Source: Sorghum bicolor
Lineage: Eukaryota > Streptophyta > Magnoliopsida > Poales > Poaceae
NCBI RefSeq assembly: GCF_000003195.3
Contig: NC_012871.2
Span: 20,838,658-20,902,657 of the forward strand
DNA length: 64,000 nt
Reading direction: 5' to 3'
Shown here: piece after piece, positions 21,064-31,883 of the stretch
How the letters are laid out: each line of letters opens with the position of its first letter
How positions within the stretch are numbered: position 1 is the first letter of the stretch
Position numbers and translations under genes: made by a program
The notes under the pieces: generated by a model
What the model saw: only the letters and a program-made list of their open reading frames with translations
Databases searched by the model: none
What the model was told of the DNA's origin: nothing

Positions 21064-24000
21064 ATGGATGAGGAAGAGGTCCATATCGCAGTTGGGAAGA
21101 ACTCAAAAAAGGAGAAAGCCAACATACTATGGGCTGCTGCCAATTTCCCCAGGGCCACCATAGTTCTTGTCCATGTTCACTGGCCCTCCAAGTGGATGCC
21201 TTTCAGTAAGATCTTTATAATCCTTCAGACAAATCCTTTCTGCAGCTCCAAGGGTCACCTATGTACTTGTCTTTCATTCACTCGATTTTTTTCCTACCGT
21301 GCTGAATACAAAGTGATATGGCCCTTGAATCCAACACTACACAGGATTAATGGCGGGTGCAAAGCACGTTTCTAACTTATTTTTGCGCTTTTGATGTAAA
21401 CTATTCCTAAGGCGAGGTTTTGGAGTTGTAGCCGTTTTTTAGATCTTTTCTCAGTGCCTGTCTAGGCTCTTTCTCTTTAATACAATAGGCAGCTCTCCTG
21501 CCGGTTTCGTTTCAAAAAGAAACTATTAGTTTATAGACGAAGTTGAATGATTGCCATCTTACCTTAAGAAACTACCAGCCTATGAGAACAAGGATTGCCT
21601 AATTAATGATGATCATAAGCACTAGCAGGATATAAGAGCACAAGCATAAATACAAGCAATTTATTGGCTATGCTGGATGACCATAAGCGTTGGGAGAGGC
21701 GATTATTGTTTTTTTTCGATCACGCCGAAGCGCGTATTTCATTAAGCAGGATAGAGTTTGCAAGACAAAAATGACAAGAACACGCAAACCGACTGACCAC
21801 GACGAAACAAACAAACTCAAAAAGACTGACGCGGCCAGCAACCCCAGTTACCGCAGCCCAGCAACCCCTGAGGCGATTATTGTTGTCATTAGCTGTACTA
21901 AAAATCATTCTCTCCTATCCAACAACTGCAGTGGGTGGCAGAGTGCTATACAAGTTCGCTGATGAGAAGGAGAAGGAGATGCATAGAGGCAGAGAAATGA
22001 AAGTAATGGTCAATATGTTATCACGATACAAAAATCTGTGCGGGACGAGAAAGGTAATGCTATTTATCCTTATATTTGAGTTCAGATTAATAGACCCCAT
22101 CAGCTTATGCAGTGCGTTATTTGGGGTTATATGGTAAAAGAATTCAAGTAATCAGATATTTAGAGGCTTCATGCTAAATTTGGTGCTAAACTGCTAATAC
22201 TAGTAAATATGCATGTCAGTGGCCCTTCTTCAATCTTCATGCAAAGGAAAAGGAAATGATCTACACCTTTACAACATAGATATTCCTCTCCTTTTTTAGT
22301 GAAAACAGTAGGGGAAACCCCTATGTGGTAAATATTTATTTATATAAAGAAAAGCAAAACAGGTCTTTCTGAGAAATAAAAGAAGGGCTAAATGAAGGCC
22401 AAGAAAACTTAGGTCTGCCCAGGAGAGAGGAAAGAGGAAAAGGCAGACAACAAGAACAACTAAAAAAGTGATCTGAGTTTGTTTAAAAAAAGGTGATCTG
22501 AGCCAAGAAGGAAAGGACAATTAGACATTCCTCTTTGATATACTATTTGAATCCCATCTGCAATGTTAATTTACATTAGCAGTACTATAAAGTGAAATTA
22601 GTATTGCAACTGGTTCCTAAAAAGAAGGATAAAGATAGGTATTTATTTGTCAGGGAACATGCCTTGTAAACAAAGTATGTGTTACTTTACTGCAGGTTAC
22701 CGCACATTACCTTACACATGATGACATTGTTGCCGGTGTTGTGAACCTGATAAAGAAACTCAAAATTAAGAGAATCATCATCGGTTCAAGGTTAGAACTG
22801 AATCTTCACCTCAAACATCTCATTCAGAAAAATAAGGACGCATCTCTTCAGATATGCTGCTCTATGTACAACCTGTACACAGACAAAACTAATGCTCAGA
22901 ATGAAAAACTAAACTAAGTTGTACAGGAACATGTCAAGGCAGGTGGTGCTTCGCCAGTGCTGTCAGGTTTGGATGGTACTCAATGGCAAACACATCTCCA
23001 CCAGGTATACTAGAGATCTACTATGTTAATTACCAATGACCTACTTTCATTAACCTCTGGACCAAATTTGGAAATTAGTTGATGGATACAATTATTTAAA
23101 TACAGCAATGATCACCTGGAGCACAGTGAAAATATAGGATATGGAGGGAGCTCAGGTATTTTAGCATCTATACATGAGCTAGGTGAGGAATCTGATGGCT
23201 ATGTGACACCACCAACTGATCTTGTAAGTAAATTTCAAGTGAAGAATTGCCATTCATGAAAACAATAACCATTTCTACCAACAAATCTGTGGCCATAATT
23301 CAAAATTAGTGCTAATTCTGCTGTACTATCATATTTGATTTATTTCAGGTAGACGAAATCATTGATGAGGAGTCAACTGAAATGAATGACTCCGATCAAT
23401 TAGTAACGGTACACATACTTTCTGAGAGTTATGTCTTTAGAGTAAATATCTATGATATGTGCATTCAAAACCTCTTCTTTTAGAAACAAATGACATCTAA
23501 GTTCTTATGTTTGGGAGTCTTTAAAATTTGTGTCTACCAGTGTAGGTGCAATAGATTGATTGCTTCCAGCATGATGTGCAGGAAGATGAAACATTGACTG
23601 AACAAGGCACAGAGGAATCAGTCACTTCTGAAGAGATGGAAGACTTTTTTGAAGGGGGTGCTGATCAATCTGACGAGATACAGAGTTTCAGAAACATTAC
23701 TGAAAAGGCTGAAAAAATCATGGTAAGAGTTAAACAATACAACATTCCTCAGATTCTACTCCTAAACATAGAGCCAGATCAGAAGCCTTAGTTAACTGCA
23801 AATACAGGTGGTTTCAACTTGCAATAGGTAAGAAAACATCAGGTGGCAGGTTCAGAGAAATAGGTGGACACAGATTATATGGAATAAAATGTTGGGCACA
23901 TGAGAGCACTGAAGCATTAGTGCGTCATATAGGTATGGATATTCATCACCTCTTGTTTTGTTTGGTCAGGAGGAAATAGAAAGACTGCAAAATAAACTGA

Positions 24001-25114
24001 AACAGCTGCAAGGACAGGAGCATAATCATGACGAGAGGAACTTGTCACCTAGACAAATGGCTGCTTCACTGAAGCGGAAGAGTTTGTCAGAACCTAGATA
24101 CCCAGAGCTGCAAATTCCAGAGAACATCGAGCAATTCTCGATGTCGCAAATTGAAAAAGCGACCGACAACTTCCACTCAAGAAATTTCATCGGGGAAGGA
24201 GGTTATGGCCCAGTTTACAAAGGGAAACTAGGTGGCACATCAGTGGCCATCAAGCTGCTGAAGCCTCGTGGTAGACAAGGTTTCTCAGAGTATCAGCAAG
24301 AGGTAATTCTTAATCTTATGTGTTAATAGTAAGCAAAGTTATATAATCGAAGGAAGTAATTAAACTTGTGCTTGGAATAATTAATTCTGATCCTCAGGTG
24401 GTGGTGCTGAGCAAATTGGAGCACCCGCACATCGTGAGGCTGATTGGCGTGTGCCCGGCGTCGTGCGGCCTGGTGTACGAGCACCTCCCCAACGGCACCC
24501 TCATGGACAGGCTCTCCAAGGGCCTCCTGTGGAAGGAGCGCGTCAGGATCCTCGCCGAGCTGCGCTCAGCGCTGGCGTACCTCCACTCCAGGCGGCCCCA
24601 CGCCGTCATCCACGCCGACCTGAAGCTGACCAACATCCTCCTGGACGCCGGCAACGCGAGCCGGCTGGGGGACTTCGGGACGGCGCGGGCGGTGCACGTG
24701 AAGCCGCTGGAGGAGGAGACCATCAGCCGGCGCACGAACCCGATGGGCACGACGGGGTACATGGACCCCGTCTTCTTCATGACCGGCGAGCTCACGACGG
24801 AGTCGGACGTGTACGCGTTCGGCATGGTGATCCTGCAGATGCTCACGGGGCTGCTGGACCTCAACATCGCGGAGCAGGCGCGCGAGGCCGTGAAGATGGA
24901 CGCCGTGCACAGCGTGCTGGACGCGTCCGCCGGACCCTGGCCGGAGGTGCAGGCAGAGAAGCTGATGAAGCTGGCGCTGAGGTGCTGCAGCCTGGAGAGG
25001 AAGCGGCGGCCGGCGATCACGTCCGATGCCGAGTGGAGATCGCTCGACATCCTACGGGCTATGGCAACCCCATCTAGTAAAGCATCATGGAAATGGAATT
25101 CCCATGCGAGCTGA
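21064..25114 (+). CDS. USP-kinase paralogue without a U-box, 605 aa
   Basis: Exons by splice signals: 21064-21205, 21932-22053, 22696-22790, 22927-23004, 23106-23223, 23349-23408, 23570-23722, 23970-24302 and 24398-25114. All joins keep frame (606 codons with stop). Domains: a short USP-like N-terminus (about 1-145), an acidic linker, a coiled coil (about 255-275) and a kinase (about 325-575). The kinase keeps the glycine loop GEGGYG from G331, K351 and DFG (459-461). HRD reads HAD (439-441), so it is a non-RD kinase but could be active. The protein ends shortly after the kinase (SDAEWRSLDI then about 20 residues), where the neighbour at 14,397 continues into a U-box. It is thus a receptor-like cytoplasmic kinase of the USP type. 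The last exon is strongly GC-rich, unlike the matching exon of the neighbour. Introns carry retroposon pieces. Confidence 0.9.
21410..21526 (+). repeat. LINE 3-prime-end fragment in intron 1
   Basis: The text CTCTTTCTCTTTAATACAAT, then GGCAGCTCTCCTGCC and a short A-rich end (TTTCAAAAAG), matches the style of plant L1 3-prime ends. The left limit is unclear. Confidence 0.5.
21709..21869 (-). mobile_element. 161-bp retroposon in intron 1 with 13-bp target duplication
   Basis: The direct repeats GAGGCGATTATTG at 21,696-21,708 and 21,870-21,882 flank it exactly. On the minus strand it ends in GCGTGATCGAAAAAAAA, a poly(A) tail. This is a 5-prime-truncated LINE tail or a SINE. It lies between exons 1 and 2 and does not touch splice sites. 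Confidence 0.88.
22296..22480 (-). repeat. Probable LINE 3-prime fragment in intron 2
   Basis: On the minus strand the end reads GGGGTTTCCCCTACTGTTTT then TCACTAAAAAA, like plant L1 tails. No clear target duplication was found. Confidence 0.4.
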
Positions 25115-25446
25115 ACAAACTGTAATAATGTACAGTATGCACCTCCTAGTATATATGTACGTAGTATCTTGCTGCAGATGCCATGAAAATTGAAAACAGT
25201 AGTGTTAGCTAGTAGTAATTCTCTTGTGATTAGATAAGCATGATCCAAGAATTAATGTGCATTATTAGGATATAAATATTCAGGAGTACAGTAGCACAAA
25301 CAGAAGATGCAGATCATGCTAGATGCAGCAGCAATTGGTTAACCAAGATAATGATGGTGCACCGTAATTTTTGGGAAAACTGCACCTAATTTTGTTCAGC
25401 CCTCGCAGGATGCAGAAATATTATATACTGTATATTGGTAAATGGT

Positions 25447-25718
25447 AGTGCCCACTTAAGTATTTTGCTGATGTGGCAATGTAGTTATTGAAGAAAGAGT
25501 AAAAATCATAGAAACTGGGTCTAAGTTAGAAACCATGTCTACACAAAATTCAAGACATAAAGTGATATGATTGGCTAAGAATGGAGAGAGAATGAATGTG
25601 ATTGGATATAAAAATATTGTATAGAAACTATCCATTGAGACCATAGTTTCTATATATAGTGTCTATAAAATTTAATAGATATAGAAACTATATGTAGTTT
25701 CTAGCATTGGGAGTGCCC
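25447..25718. repeat. Candidate MITE or MITE fragment
   Basis: The right edge reads TTTCTAGCATTGGGAGTGCCC, a MITE-style end. The interior repeats the phrases ATAGAAACTA and GTTTCTA in both orientations. The left edge (AGTGCCCACTTAAG) is a poor inverted match, so the boundaries are uncertain. Confidence 0.4.
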
Positions 25719-25809
25719 TTACAACAATCGGTACTACTAATTAATGCATGTTCCTTGAATGGTGTGAAAAAGCAATCAAAGCCGTACCGAATCAATTGGG
25801 TCAATGGAA

Positions 25810-26047
25810 GGCCTTGATTACTTCTCAAAAGTTTAGCAAAAATTTTCAAAATTTTTCTGTCACATCGAATCTTACGGCACATGGATAAAACATTAAATAT
25901 AGATAAAAAATAAATAATTACACAGTTTATTTGTAATTTACGAGACAAATTTTTTGAGTCTAGTTAGTCTATAATTGAATGATATTTATTAAATATAAAC
26001 AAAAATACTATAGTTTTTGTTTAAAAAAATTGTAACTAAACAAGGCC
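25810..26047 (-). mobile_element. Tourist-like MITE (238 bp)
   Basis: It starts GGCCTTGATTA and ends AACTAAACAAGGCC, with GAA on both sides (25,807-25,809 and 26,048-26,050). GAA/TTC is the same target as the copy at 14,004. The interior matches the family in reverse orientation. Confidence 0.85.
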
Positions 26048-26298
26048 GAAGTAAAAGTGGCATTCATCAGCAAAGAGTTTTTTTTCCCAAACAAATCCGT
26101 GAAAAGTGAGCAAAACAGACACAGCAGACATGTTCCAAATTTCAGCCAAAAAAAGTTTCAAAATGCAGTAGTAAAATTTAGAACCATGATTCATCAGCTA
26201 AGTATACCATTGAATCAGCGGATAACAATCCATGGATTGTTTACGTGGTCACGAGCAAAGGAGAAGGAAGAGGACTGTATATAGAACAGAAATAAATA

Positions 26299-26393
26299 AG
26301 GTTTTTTTTATTCATACCATTATAATTTTGTAAGTTTAGAGATATGTCATTACAATTCATCTATTCATAGAACTGCCATTGTAATTCTCTTTC
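26299..26393 (+). repeat. Dispersed 95-bp repeat, copy 1
   Basis: The stretch from GGTTTTTTTTATTCATACCA to CCATTGTAATTCTCTTTC is repeated in inverted orientation at 55,216-55,311. It is non-coding and its family is unknown. Confidence 0.75.
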
Positions 26394-27078
26394 ACGAGCT
26401 TGCTCCGCAAGTCCGCATGTCCAGCACGAGCTCGAACATCCACCATGTCACGGTGCCCGCCGGGTCACGTCGACATCTACGTGAGTGCCGACGACGTCGC
26501 TGCCGCCAAGGGCGCACGCATCGAGGTGCGCGGCGCGGCTGCCGAGGAGGAGGAGGGCGTCTTTGCGGCGCCCTACTCGCCAAGAGCATATACGCGCGGC
26601 AGGGGACGGGCAGCACCTGAAGCCCTTCGACGCGATGTGTGTTTTGTTTGGTCAGTTGATTCTGGATAGATAGCTGCAAGGGAAAACGTGGTTTTCTTTT
26701 ATTTTTGTTTTCCAAATAAAAATCTAGGTGATTTTGGTGAATTCAATTGATGAGTGGATGCAATGCAATCATGGACCTGCCCAGTCTCGTCTTGCAACGT
26801 TGGGTTGTTCCATTCAATAACAATAATTCGTTCGAGGTCTTATGATTTTACAATGATTTATTCGTCTTGTTGAGAGTGTCTCTGGTCTTTACTATCACCC
26901 GCGCACGTTCTTCCTGTCCTGGTAGTGAGACGTGAATTGGGGATCCATCCTGTAGAGATGGACTGATTGAGGCAGCAGAGGATGAGGAGGAGCTTGCCGA
27001 CGGCGGTGCCAGGGAGGCTCCGCACTGTGCCGATCACTGTCATGCATGCCGGAGGGCTTCTGTTGCTGCCCATCCCGC
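26394..27078. other. Unrecognised region with a GC-rich coding-like patch
   Basis: Positions 26,400-26,670 are GC-rich and contain a plus frame with the phrase DVAAAKGARIEVRGAAAEE. No known domain is apparent and the patch ends in AT-rich DNA. It may be a captured gene fragment. Positions 26,955-27,078 lead into the GH3 pseudogene but I cannot align them with GH3. Confidence 0.4.
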
Positions 27079-27372
27079 ACACAACGAGGCCATCCTATCC
27101 GTGGACTCGTACCAGAGCATGTACACATAGCTGCTCTACTCTGTGGCCTCGTCCACCGCACCAACGTGATGCGCGTCGGCGCTGTGTTCGCTTCAAACTT
27201 CCTCCGCACCATCTGTTTCCTCGACAAGCAGTAGCCGCGCCTATACCGCGACATCCGTATGGACACTCTTGACCCAGAGATCACAAACCATGCCATGTGT
27301 GACATCATCGGTAGGGTTCTTTGTGGCGGCTCGGAGAAGGCGCGGACCGCCACTCTACTCACTCGTAGGTTG
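27079..27372 (+). pseudogene. GH3 (auxin/jasmonate-amido synthetase) fragment
   Basis: The plus strand reads EAILSVDSYQSMYT, then (after a stop and a small insertion that shifts the frame) CGLVHRTNVMRVGAVFAS, FLRTICFLDKQ, and after another stop PRLYRDIRMDTLDPEIT. This is the middle of the GH3 acyl-adenylate family, where intact enzymes conjugate amino acids to auxin or jasmonate. The TAG after SMYT and the TAG after LDKQ each replace a sense codon. No upstream or downstream GH3 exon is seen, so it is a dead fragment. Its 3-prime part is the left arm of an inverted repeat. Confidence 0.82.
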
Positions 27373-27580
27373 ATGCATACAGACGTTAAGTCCTGTCTTT
27401 TCCATCAGGTTGACTCACACGACAACCTACGAGTGAGTAGAGTGGCGGTCCGCGCCTCCTCCGAGCCGCCACAAAGAACCCTACTGATGGCGTCACACAT
27501 GGCATGGTTCGTGATCTCTAGGTCAAGAGTGCCCATATGGATGTCGCGGCATAGGCGCGGCTACTGCTTCTCGAGGAAAC
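27215..27580. repeat. GH3-derived inverted repeat: two 158-bp arms, 50-bp loop
   Basis: The left arm is 27,215-27,372 and the right arm is 27,423-27,580 in opposite orientation. Counting by eye, about 10 of 158 positions differ (about 94% identity) and there are no gaps. The right arm ends exactly where the left arm begins (GTTTCCTCGA). A transcript across it would fold into a long hairpin with GH3 coding sequence in its stem. Confidence 0.93.
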
Positions 27581-27997
27581 CAACCCGGTTTTAATTTCTC
27601 ACAATGGCATGCGCGCGCCACTCTTATCCGACGGCTCCAGTGACCTGAAGATTCGTGCTGGTCAACCGCGTCAGAATGTTGTCTGATTCCAATGTTTAAA
27701 TCTCATTCCTCGATTCCTTCCCTACCTTTTCTGTCTGTTGCTTCTCCATTTCAAGGTACTAGCATTCGACTCATCAGGTGATTTCATAGACCCTATCTCT
27801 ACACTCTCTCTCTCTCTCTGCTCTCTCCACTTCTCCCCCTGCCCTACCTCTCGCCATCTCTATACATCTGCTGCTCTCCCTATTTTCTATCTCAGGTGCG
27901 CTCTCTCTCTCTCCATTTTTTCTCTCTAGTTCTCTCTCGATCTGTTCCCCCAGTTTATATACGGGTGCAGATCAGATTATTTTATGTTGTGATATTA
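27581..27997. other. Pyrimidine-rich tract, no gene
   Basis: Positions 27,780-27,945 are dominated by CT repeats (CTCTCTCTCTCT blocks at about 27,805 and 27,902). This resembles a 5-prime leader, but I find no coding exon after it. Confidence 0.5.
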
Positions 27998-28285
27998 GGT
28001 CTCGTTTAGTTCCGAATTTTTGTTGGTTTCAGGACTGTAGCACTTTCGTTTTTATTTGACAAACATTGTCTAATCATGGAGTAACTAGACTTAAAAATCC
28101 ATCTTGTGATTTACAGGTAAATTGTGCAATTAGTTTTTATTTTCGTCTATTTAGTGCTCCATATATAAACTGTGCAATTAATTTTATTTTCGTCTATATT
28201 TAGTGCTTCTGCATGTGCCGCAAGATTCGATGTGACGGAGAATTTTGAAAAGTTTTTGGTTTTTTTGGGTGAACTAAACAAAGCC
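27998..28285 (+). mobile_element. Tourist-like MITE (288 bp) with an internal duplication
   Basis: It starts GGTCTCGTTTAGTTCC after TTA (27,995-27,997) and ends GAACTAAACAAAGCC before TTA (28,286-28,288). The phrase AAACTGTGCAATTA and the following TTTTATTTTCGTCTAT occur twice, a local duplication of about 45 bp. Confidence 0.87.
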
Positions 28286-28718
28286 TTAGTTCATCTGAGT
28301 ACATCTAATTCTTTATACTAGGGATCGACGGCTCTTATGTGTCCAGTCTAGTTTTTTGATTTCTTGATAATTAGATTCTTATAAGAATACGTATGCTTTT
28401 TTCGAGTCTGTTCTTAGATATGTTCTATCATACGCCTAACTATAGATCTTATGCATGGTAATTTCGACTTATTTTTAGATAATGCGGTATTGCGGCTACT
28501 GTTTTTAGTTATTATTTTCAATATTAAACTTTTTATTATCTTTAGAACTTTAGATTAAAATATTTATTATCTTTAGAACTTTAGTATAGTTGTTAGATTT
28601 AACTTTCATGTTCTGCTTGCAGAGCTAGTGTGTGGTGGATGATGTGCTTTTTGGTGCACTGAGTTTGTAATAGTTAGATTCCTTATCGTGCTTGTATTTT
28701 TTTTTCAATTTCATCTAG

Positions 28719-28948
28719 CGCCTTGTTTAGTTCACCCGAAAACCAAGATTTTCCGTCACATCGAATCTTGTGGCACATACATGAAACATTAAATATAGAC
28801 GAAAACAAAAACTAATTACACAGTTTAGCTGTAAATCACGAGATGAATATTTTGATCCCAGTTAGTCCATCATTGGATAATATTTGTCACAAACAAACGA
28901 AAGTGCTACAGTACCGAAAACTTTTCACTTTTCGGAACTAAACAAGGC
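28719..28948 (-). mobile_element. Tourist-like MITE (about 230 bp)
   Basis: It has CGCCTTGTTTAGTTCACCC at the left and TTCGGAACTAAACAAGGC at the right, with the family interior in reverse orientation. Target copies are unclear because another copy directly adjoins on the right. Confidence 0.8.
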
Positions 28949-28954
28949 AACCCA

Positions 28955-29104
28955 AAATTTTTTCAAGATTTCCCGTTATAGTGTACAATTTGCTTATAAT
29001 TTATGAGATGATTTTTTTAGCCTAATTAGTCTATGATTGGATAATATATATCAAATAAAAACGAAAATACTATAGTCCTCAAAACCATAAAATTTAAACA
29101 AGGC
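28955..29104 (-). repeat. Tourist-like MITE, left-truncated
   Basis: The family interior (GATTTCCCGT to CTATAGTCC) ends in AAACAAGGCC. The left terminal repeat is missing, cut by the neighbour at 28,719. Confidence 0.7.
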
Positions 29105-29154
29105 CCTAGTTCTTCTGTTAATGATACAATTGTTGCATCTCGATGCTGCTTTTA

Positions 29155-29367
29155 GGCCTTGTTTAGTTCACTCCAAAATAATTTTTTTTAAGATTTTCCA
29201 TCAAGCACTAAATTTAGACAAAAATAAAAACTAACTGTATAGTTTACATGTAAATCACGTGATGAATTGTTAAGTCTAGTTAGTCCATGATTCGGTAATA
29301 AATTGCCACATAAAAACGAAAATGCTACAGTACCAAAAATCAAAAAAATTCAAAATTAAACAAGGCC
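29155..29367 (-). mobile_element. Tourist-like MITE (213 bp)
   Basis: GGCCTTGTTTAGTTCACTCC at the left and AATTAAACAAGGCC at the right are flanked by TTA at 29,152-29,154 and 29,368-29,370. Confidence 0.9.
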
Positions 29368-29471
29368 TTAGTTCTACTGCATAAACTTTTTTTATTCCTT
29401 ACTGATACATTTAGAATGATAATGTTTTTAGTTTTATTGTGTGATTTTTTCATTCTTTACTAGTACGTTTA

Positions 29472-29761
29472 GACTATCTCCAACAATTGTTACCCAAAAT
29501 ACAATACCCATTTGTCCTTTGGGTAGCGCTACAGATAAAAGGTTCCATACCTATTTTTAGTCTTCTCCAACAACAAGACCTAAAAGACAACACTCTCTGC
29601 AAATAGGTCTCAAGGAGAGAGGATACCCAAATTTGGGTTATGCCTCTCCTGATACCCAAAATGGGTCTTCTGTATGAGTACTCTGTTGGAGGCTATAGGT
29701 ATTGCGTTGGAAACCCATTTTAGGTTTGGGTTTCCAAATAGGTCTTCTATTGGAGACAACC
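29472..29761 (+). mobile_element. 290-bp Tourist-like MITE, copy B
   Basis: It has the same ends and length as copy A at 13,517, with TTA on both sides (29,469-29,471 and 29,762-29,764). The shared interior includes CCTAAAAGACAACACTCTCT. Confidence 0.92.
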
Positions 29762-30567
29762 TTAGATTTGTTCATCCTGCCATGCTGACATTTTCCTAGC
29801 TAGTTTGTACACTGTGGTGTAATGGGAAGCTAGCTTTTTCAGTAATCCTTTATAAAATTTGGATCTAGGAGGACTCGCTAGACTCGGCTACCTACGTGTC
29901 AACTGTCAACAAAACTGCAAGATGCATTTTCCGATGCCCTTGTTGCAAACCAGTATACGGAGGGGTGAGTTGAGCGGATGGAGCGGCGCTGGCAAGGGGC
30001 AGGGCGGTGGCTACTGTCAACAGCGTACTGTCAACAACGTACTGTGCATAGGCATAGGTGTATGGGAGCACGTAAAAACTTTTCAGATGAAATGACAAGG
30101 GGGCAGCCAGTGCATTTGTTTATTCGTCCAAAAACCTACCACTTTTCAAAATTTTCTTTCATATCGAATATTGTTCACATGCATAAGCATTAAATAGCAT
30201 TAAATAACATGCATAAACATTTTATTTTATTCTAGGTACAGTTTTTTTATTGTAGTTCATTTTTTTCTTAATTTTTTTTTGTCTCATTCTCTGATTGCCA
30301 CTTTCTCTTAGCGTTCAGTTAGCATTTCCTAATTTACCAAGAAAAGGATTAAGTTGCTCGCAAAAAAAGATTAAGAAATATACAAAAAGCAAAAAAAAAG
30401 TGAAGCAAAACATATCTGGGTTATAAGAAATTTTTAATCTAAAGTAAAATAAAAGGATACTAGAAAAAAATATAACAAGGCAAAATAGGAAATTAGGTGG
30501 CGTAAGCAGTTAACAGTTTTTATGAAATATAAATAATACGAAAAATACAAAGATTGCTTTCTAATTA
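29762..30567. other. Intergenic, no gene seen
   Basis: There is a small GC-rich island near 29,950-30,060 with repeated GTCAACA phrases, then AT-rich DNA. No supported gene. Confidence 0.5.
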
Positions 30568-30775
30568 GGCAATAGGGCCTTATTTCGTGATTTTTTTGGA
30601 TTTAACTACTAGCACTTTTATTTGTATTTAATAATTATTGTTTAATTATAGACTAACTAGACTTAAAATATTCACCTCACAAATTACAGTTAAACTATAC
30701 AATTAATTTTTATTTTTATTTATATTTAATGCTTCATTCTAAAAATACGGAAAATCTCTAAATTTTTAGAAACCA
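30568..30775 (+). repeat. Tourist-like MITE, degraded
   Basis: It starts GGGCCTTATTTCGTG and keeps the family interior in plus orientation (GACTAACTAGACTTAAAATA). The right terminal repeat is lost. Confidence 0.65.
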
Positions 30776-30959
30776 GACGATAGTGAAGAAGACACATGCG
30801 AACCATGTTGGATGGTGTGTACATAAAGTGGCGAGTGGAGTGAATAATACTGTAGCTTTTAGGAAAAGTACTGGAGCTCTATGGAAAGTCACAAACAAGT
30901 GCAGACCATGTCCTATGAAATATTTCAACCGTCCTATAAATAAACACAATTTTAGATGT

Positions 30960-31175
30960 GAAATCTTTTTGGATTTCGCTACTGTAGCACTTTCGTTTGT
31001 TTGTGGCAAATATTGTCCAATCATAGACTAACTAGGGTCAAAAGATTTGTCTCATGATTAACAGACAAACTGTATAATTAGTTTTTATTTTCGTCTACAT
31101 TTAGTGCTTCATGCATGTGCCGCAAGATTCGATGTGACGGAGAATCTTGAAAACTTTTTGCATTTCGGTGGGAAC
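30960..31175 (+). repeat. Tourist-like MITE, ends lost
   Basis: The family interior from GGATTTCGCTACTGTAGCAC to ACGGAGAATCTTGAAAAC is present. It is followed at 31,179-31,290 and about 31,296-31,395 by two more degraded pieces in reverse orientation. Confidence 0.7.
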
Positions 31176-31410
31176 TGTTTACTTCCACCCAAAAACCCAA
31201 AATTTTTCAAGATTCTACGTCACATCGAATCTTTAGATAAATGAAAATACTGCAATAATCAAATTTAAAAAGAGTTTGATCTAAACAAGGTGCCCACCTA
31301 AAACCTTTTCAGCTATCATATCAAATTTTTTGATAAATGCATGAAATATTAAATATAGACAAAAACAAAAACTAATTGTATAGTTTGATTGAATCTTTTG
31401 AATATAATTA

Positions 31411-31653
31411 GGCATTGTTTAGTTCACCCCGAAAACCAAAAAGTTTTCAAGATTTCCCATCACATCTAATCTTTCGACACATGCGTGAAGCATTAAATAT
31501 AGACGAAAATAAAAACTAATTGCACAGTTTAACTGTAAATCACGAGATGAATCTTTTGATCCTAGTTAGTCCATAATTAGATAATATTTGTCACAAACAA
31601 ACGAAAGTGCTACAGTAGCGAAATCCGAAATCTTTTCGGAACTAAACGAGGCC
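31411..31653 (-). mobile_element. Tourist-like MITE (243 bp)
   Basis: GGCATTGTTTAGTTCACCCC and GGAACTAAACGAGGCC are flanked by TTA at 31,408-31,410 and 31,654-31,656. Confidence 0.9.
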
Positions 31654-31883
31654 TTAGTTCATAATTAAACACTAATTGCAGAATAAAACAAAAATGCTAC
31701 GATAGCTAAATCCAAAATTTTTAGCGAACTAAACAAAGGCTAAATAAGAACTTGGGACACTTGACCTAGAGAGCAAACTAAGGATCAAATATACTTAAGG
31801 TGGCATACAGCAACATCAAAAAAATTTCGCATAAAAGGCTTGGCCCTCTTATGTGCATCAATGAGGTTGTCTTTTCTTTTTCA

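Noticed and set aside
20665..21106. Two overlapping minus-strand frames with hydrophobic segments upstream of the second kinase gene
   Set aside because: They overlap the leader of a well-supported plus gene and contain no recognisable domain.
24394..25248. 284-codon minus-strand frame across the second kinase gene's last exon
   Set aside because: It is a shadow of the GC-rich kinase exon; the plus frame carries the conserved kinase motifs.
30758..31024. 88-codon minus-strand frame
   Set aside because: It overlaps a degraded Tourist MITE and shows no protein family features.
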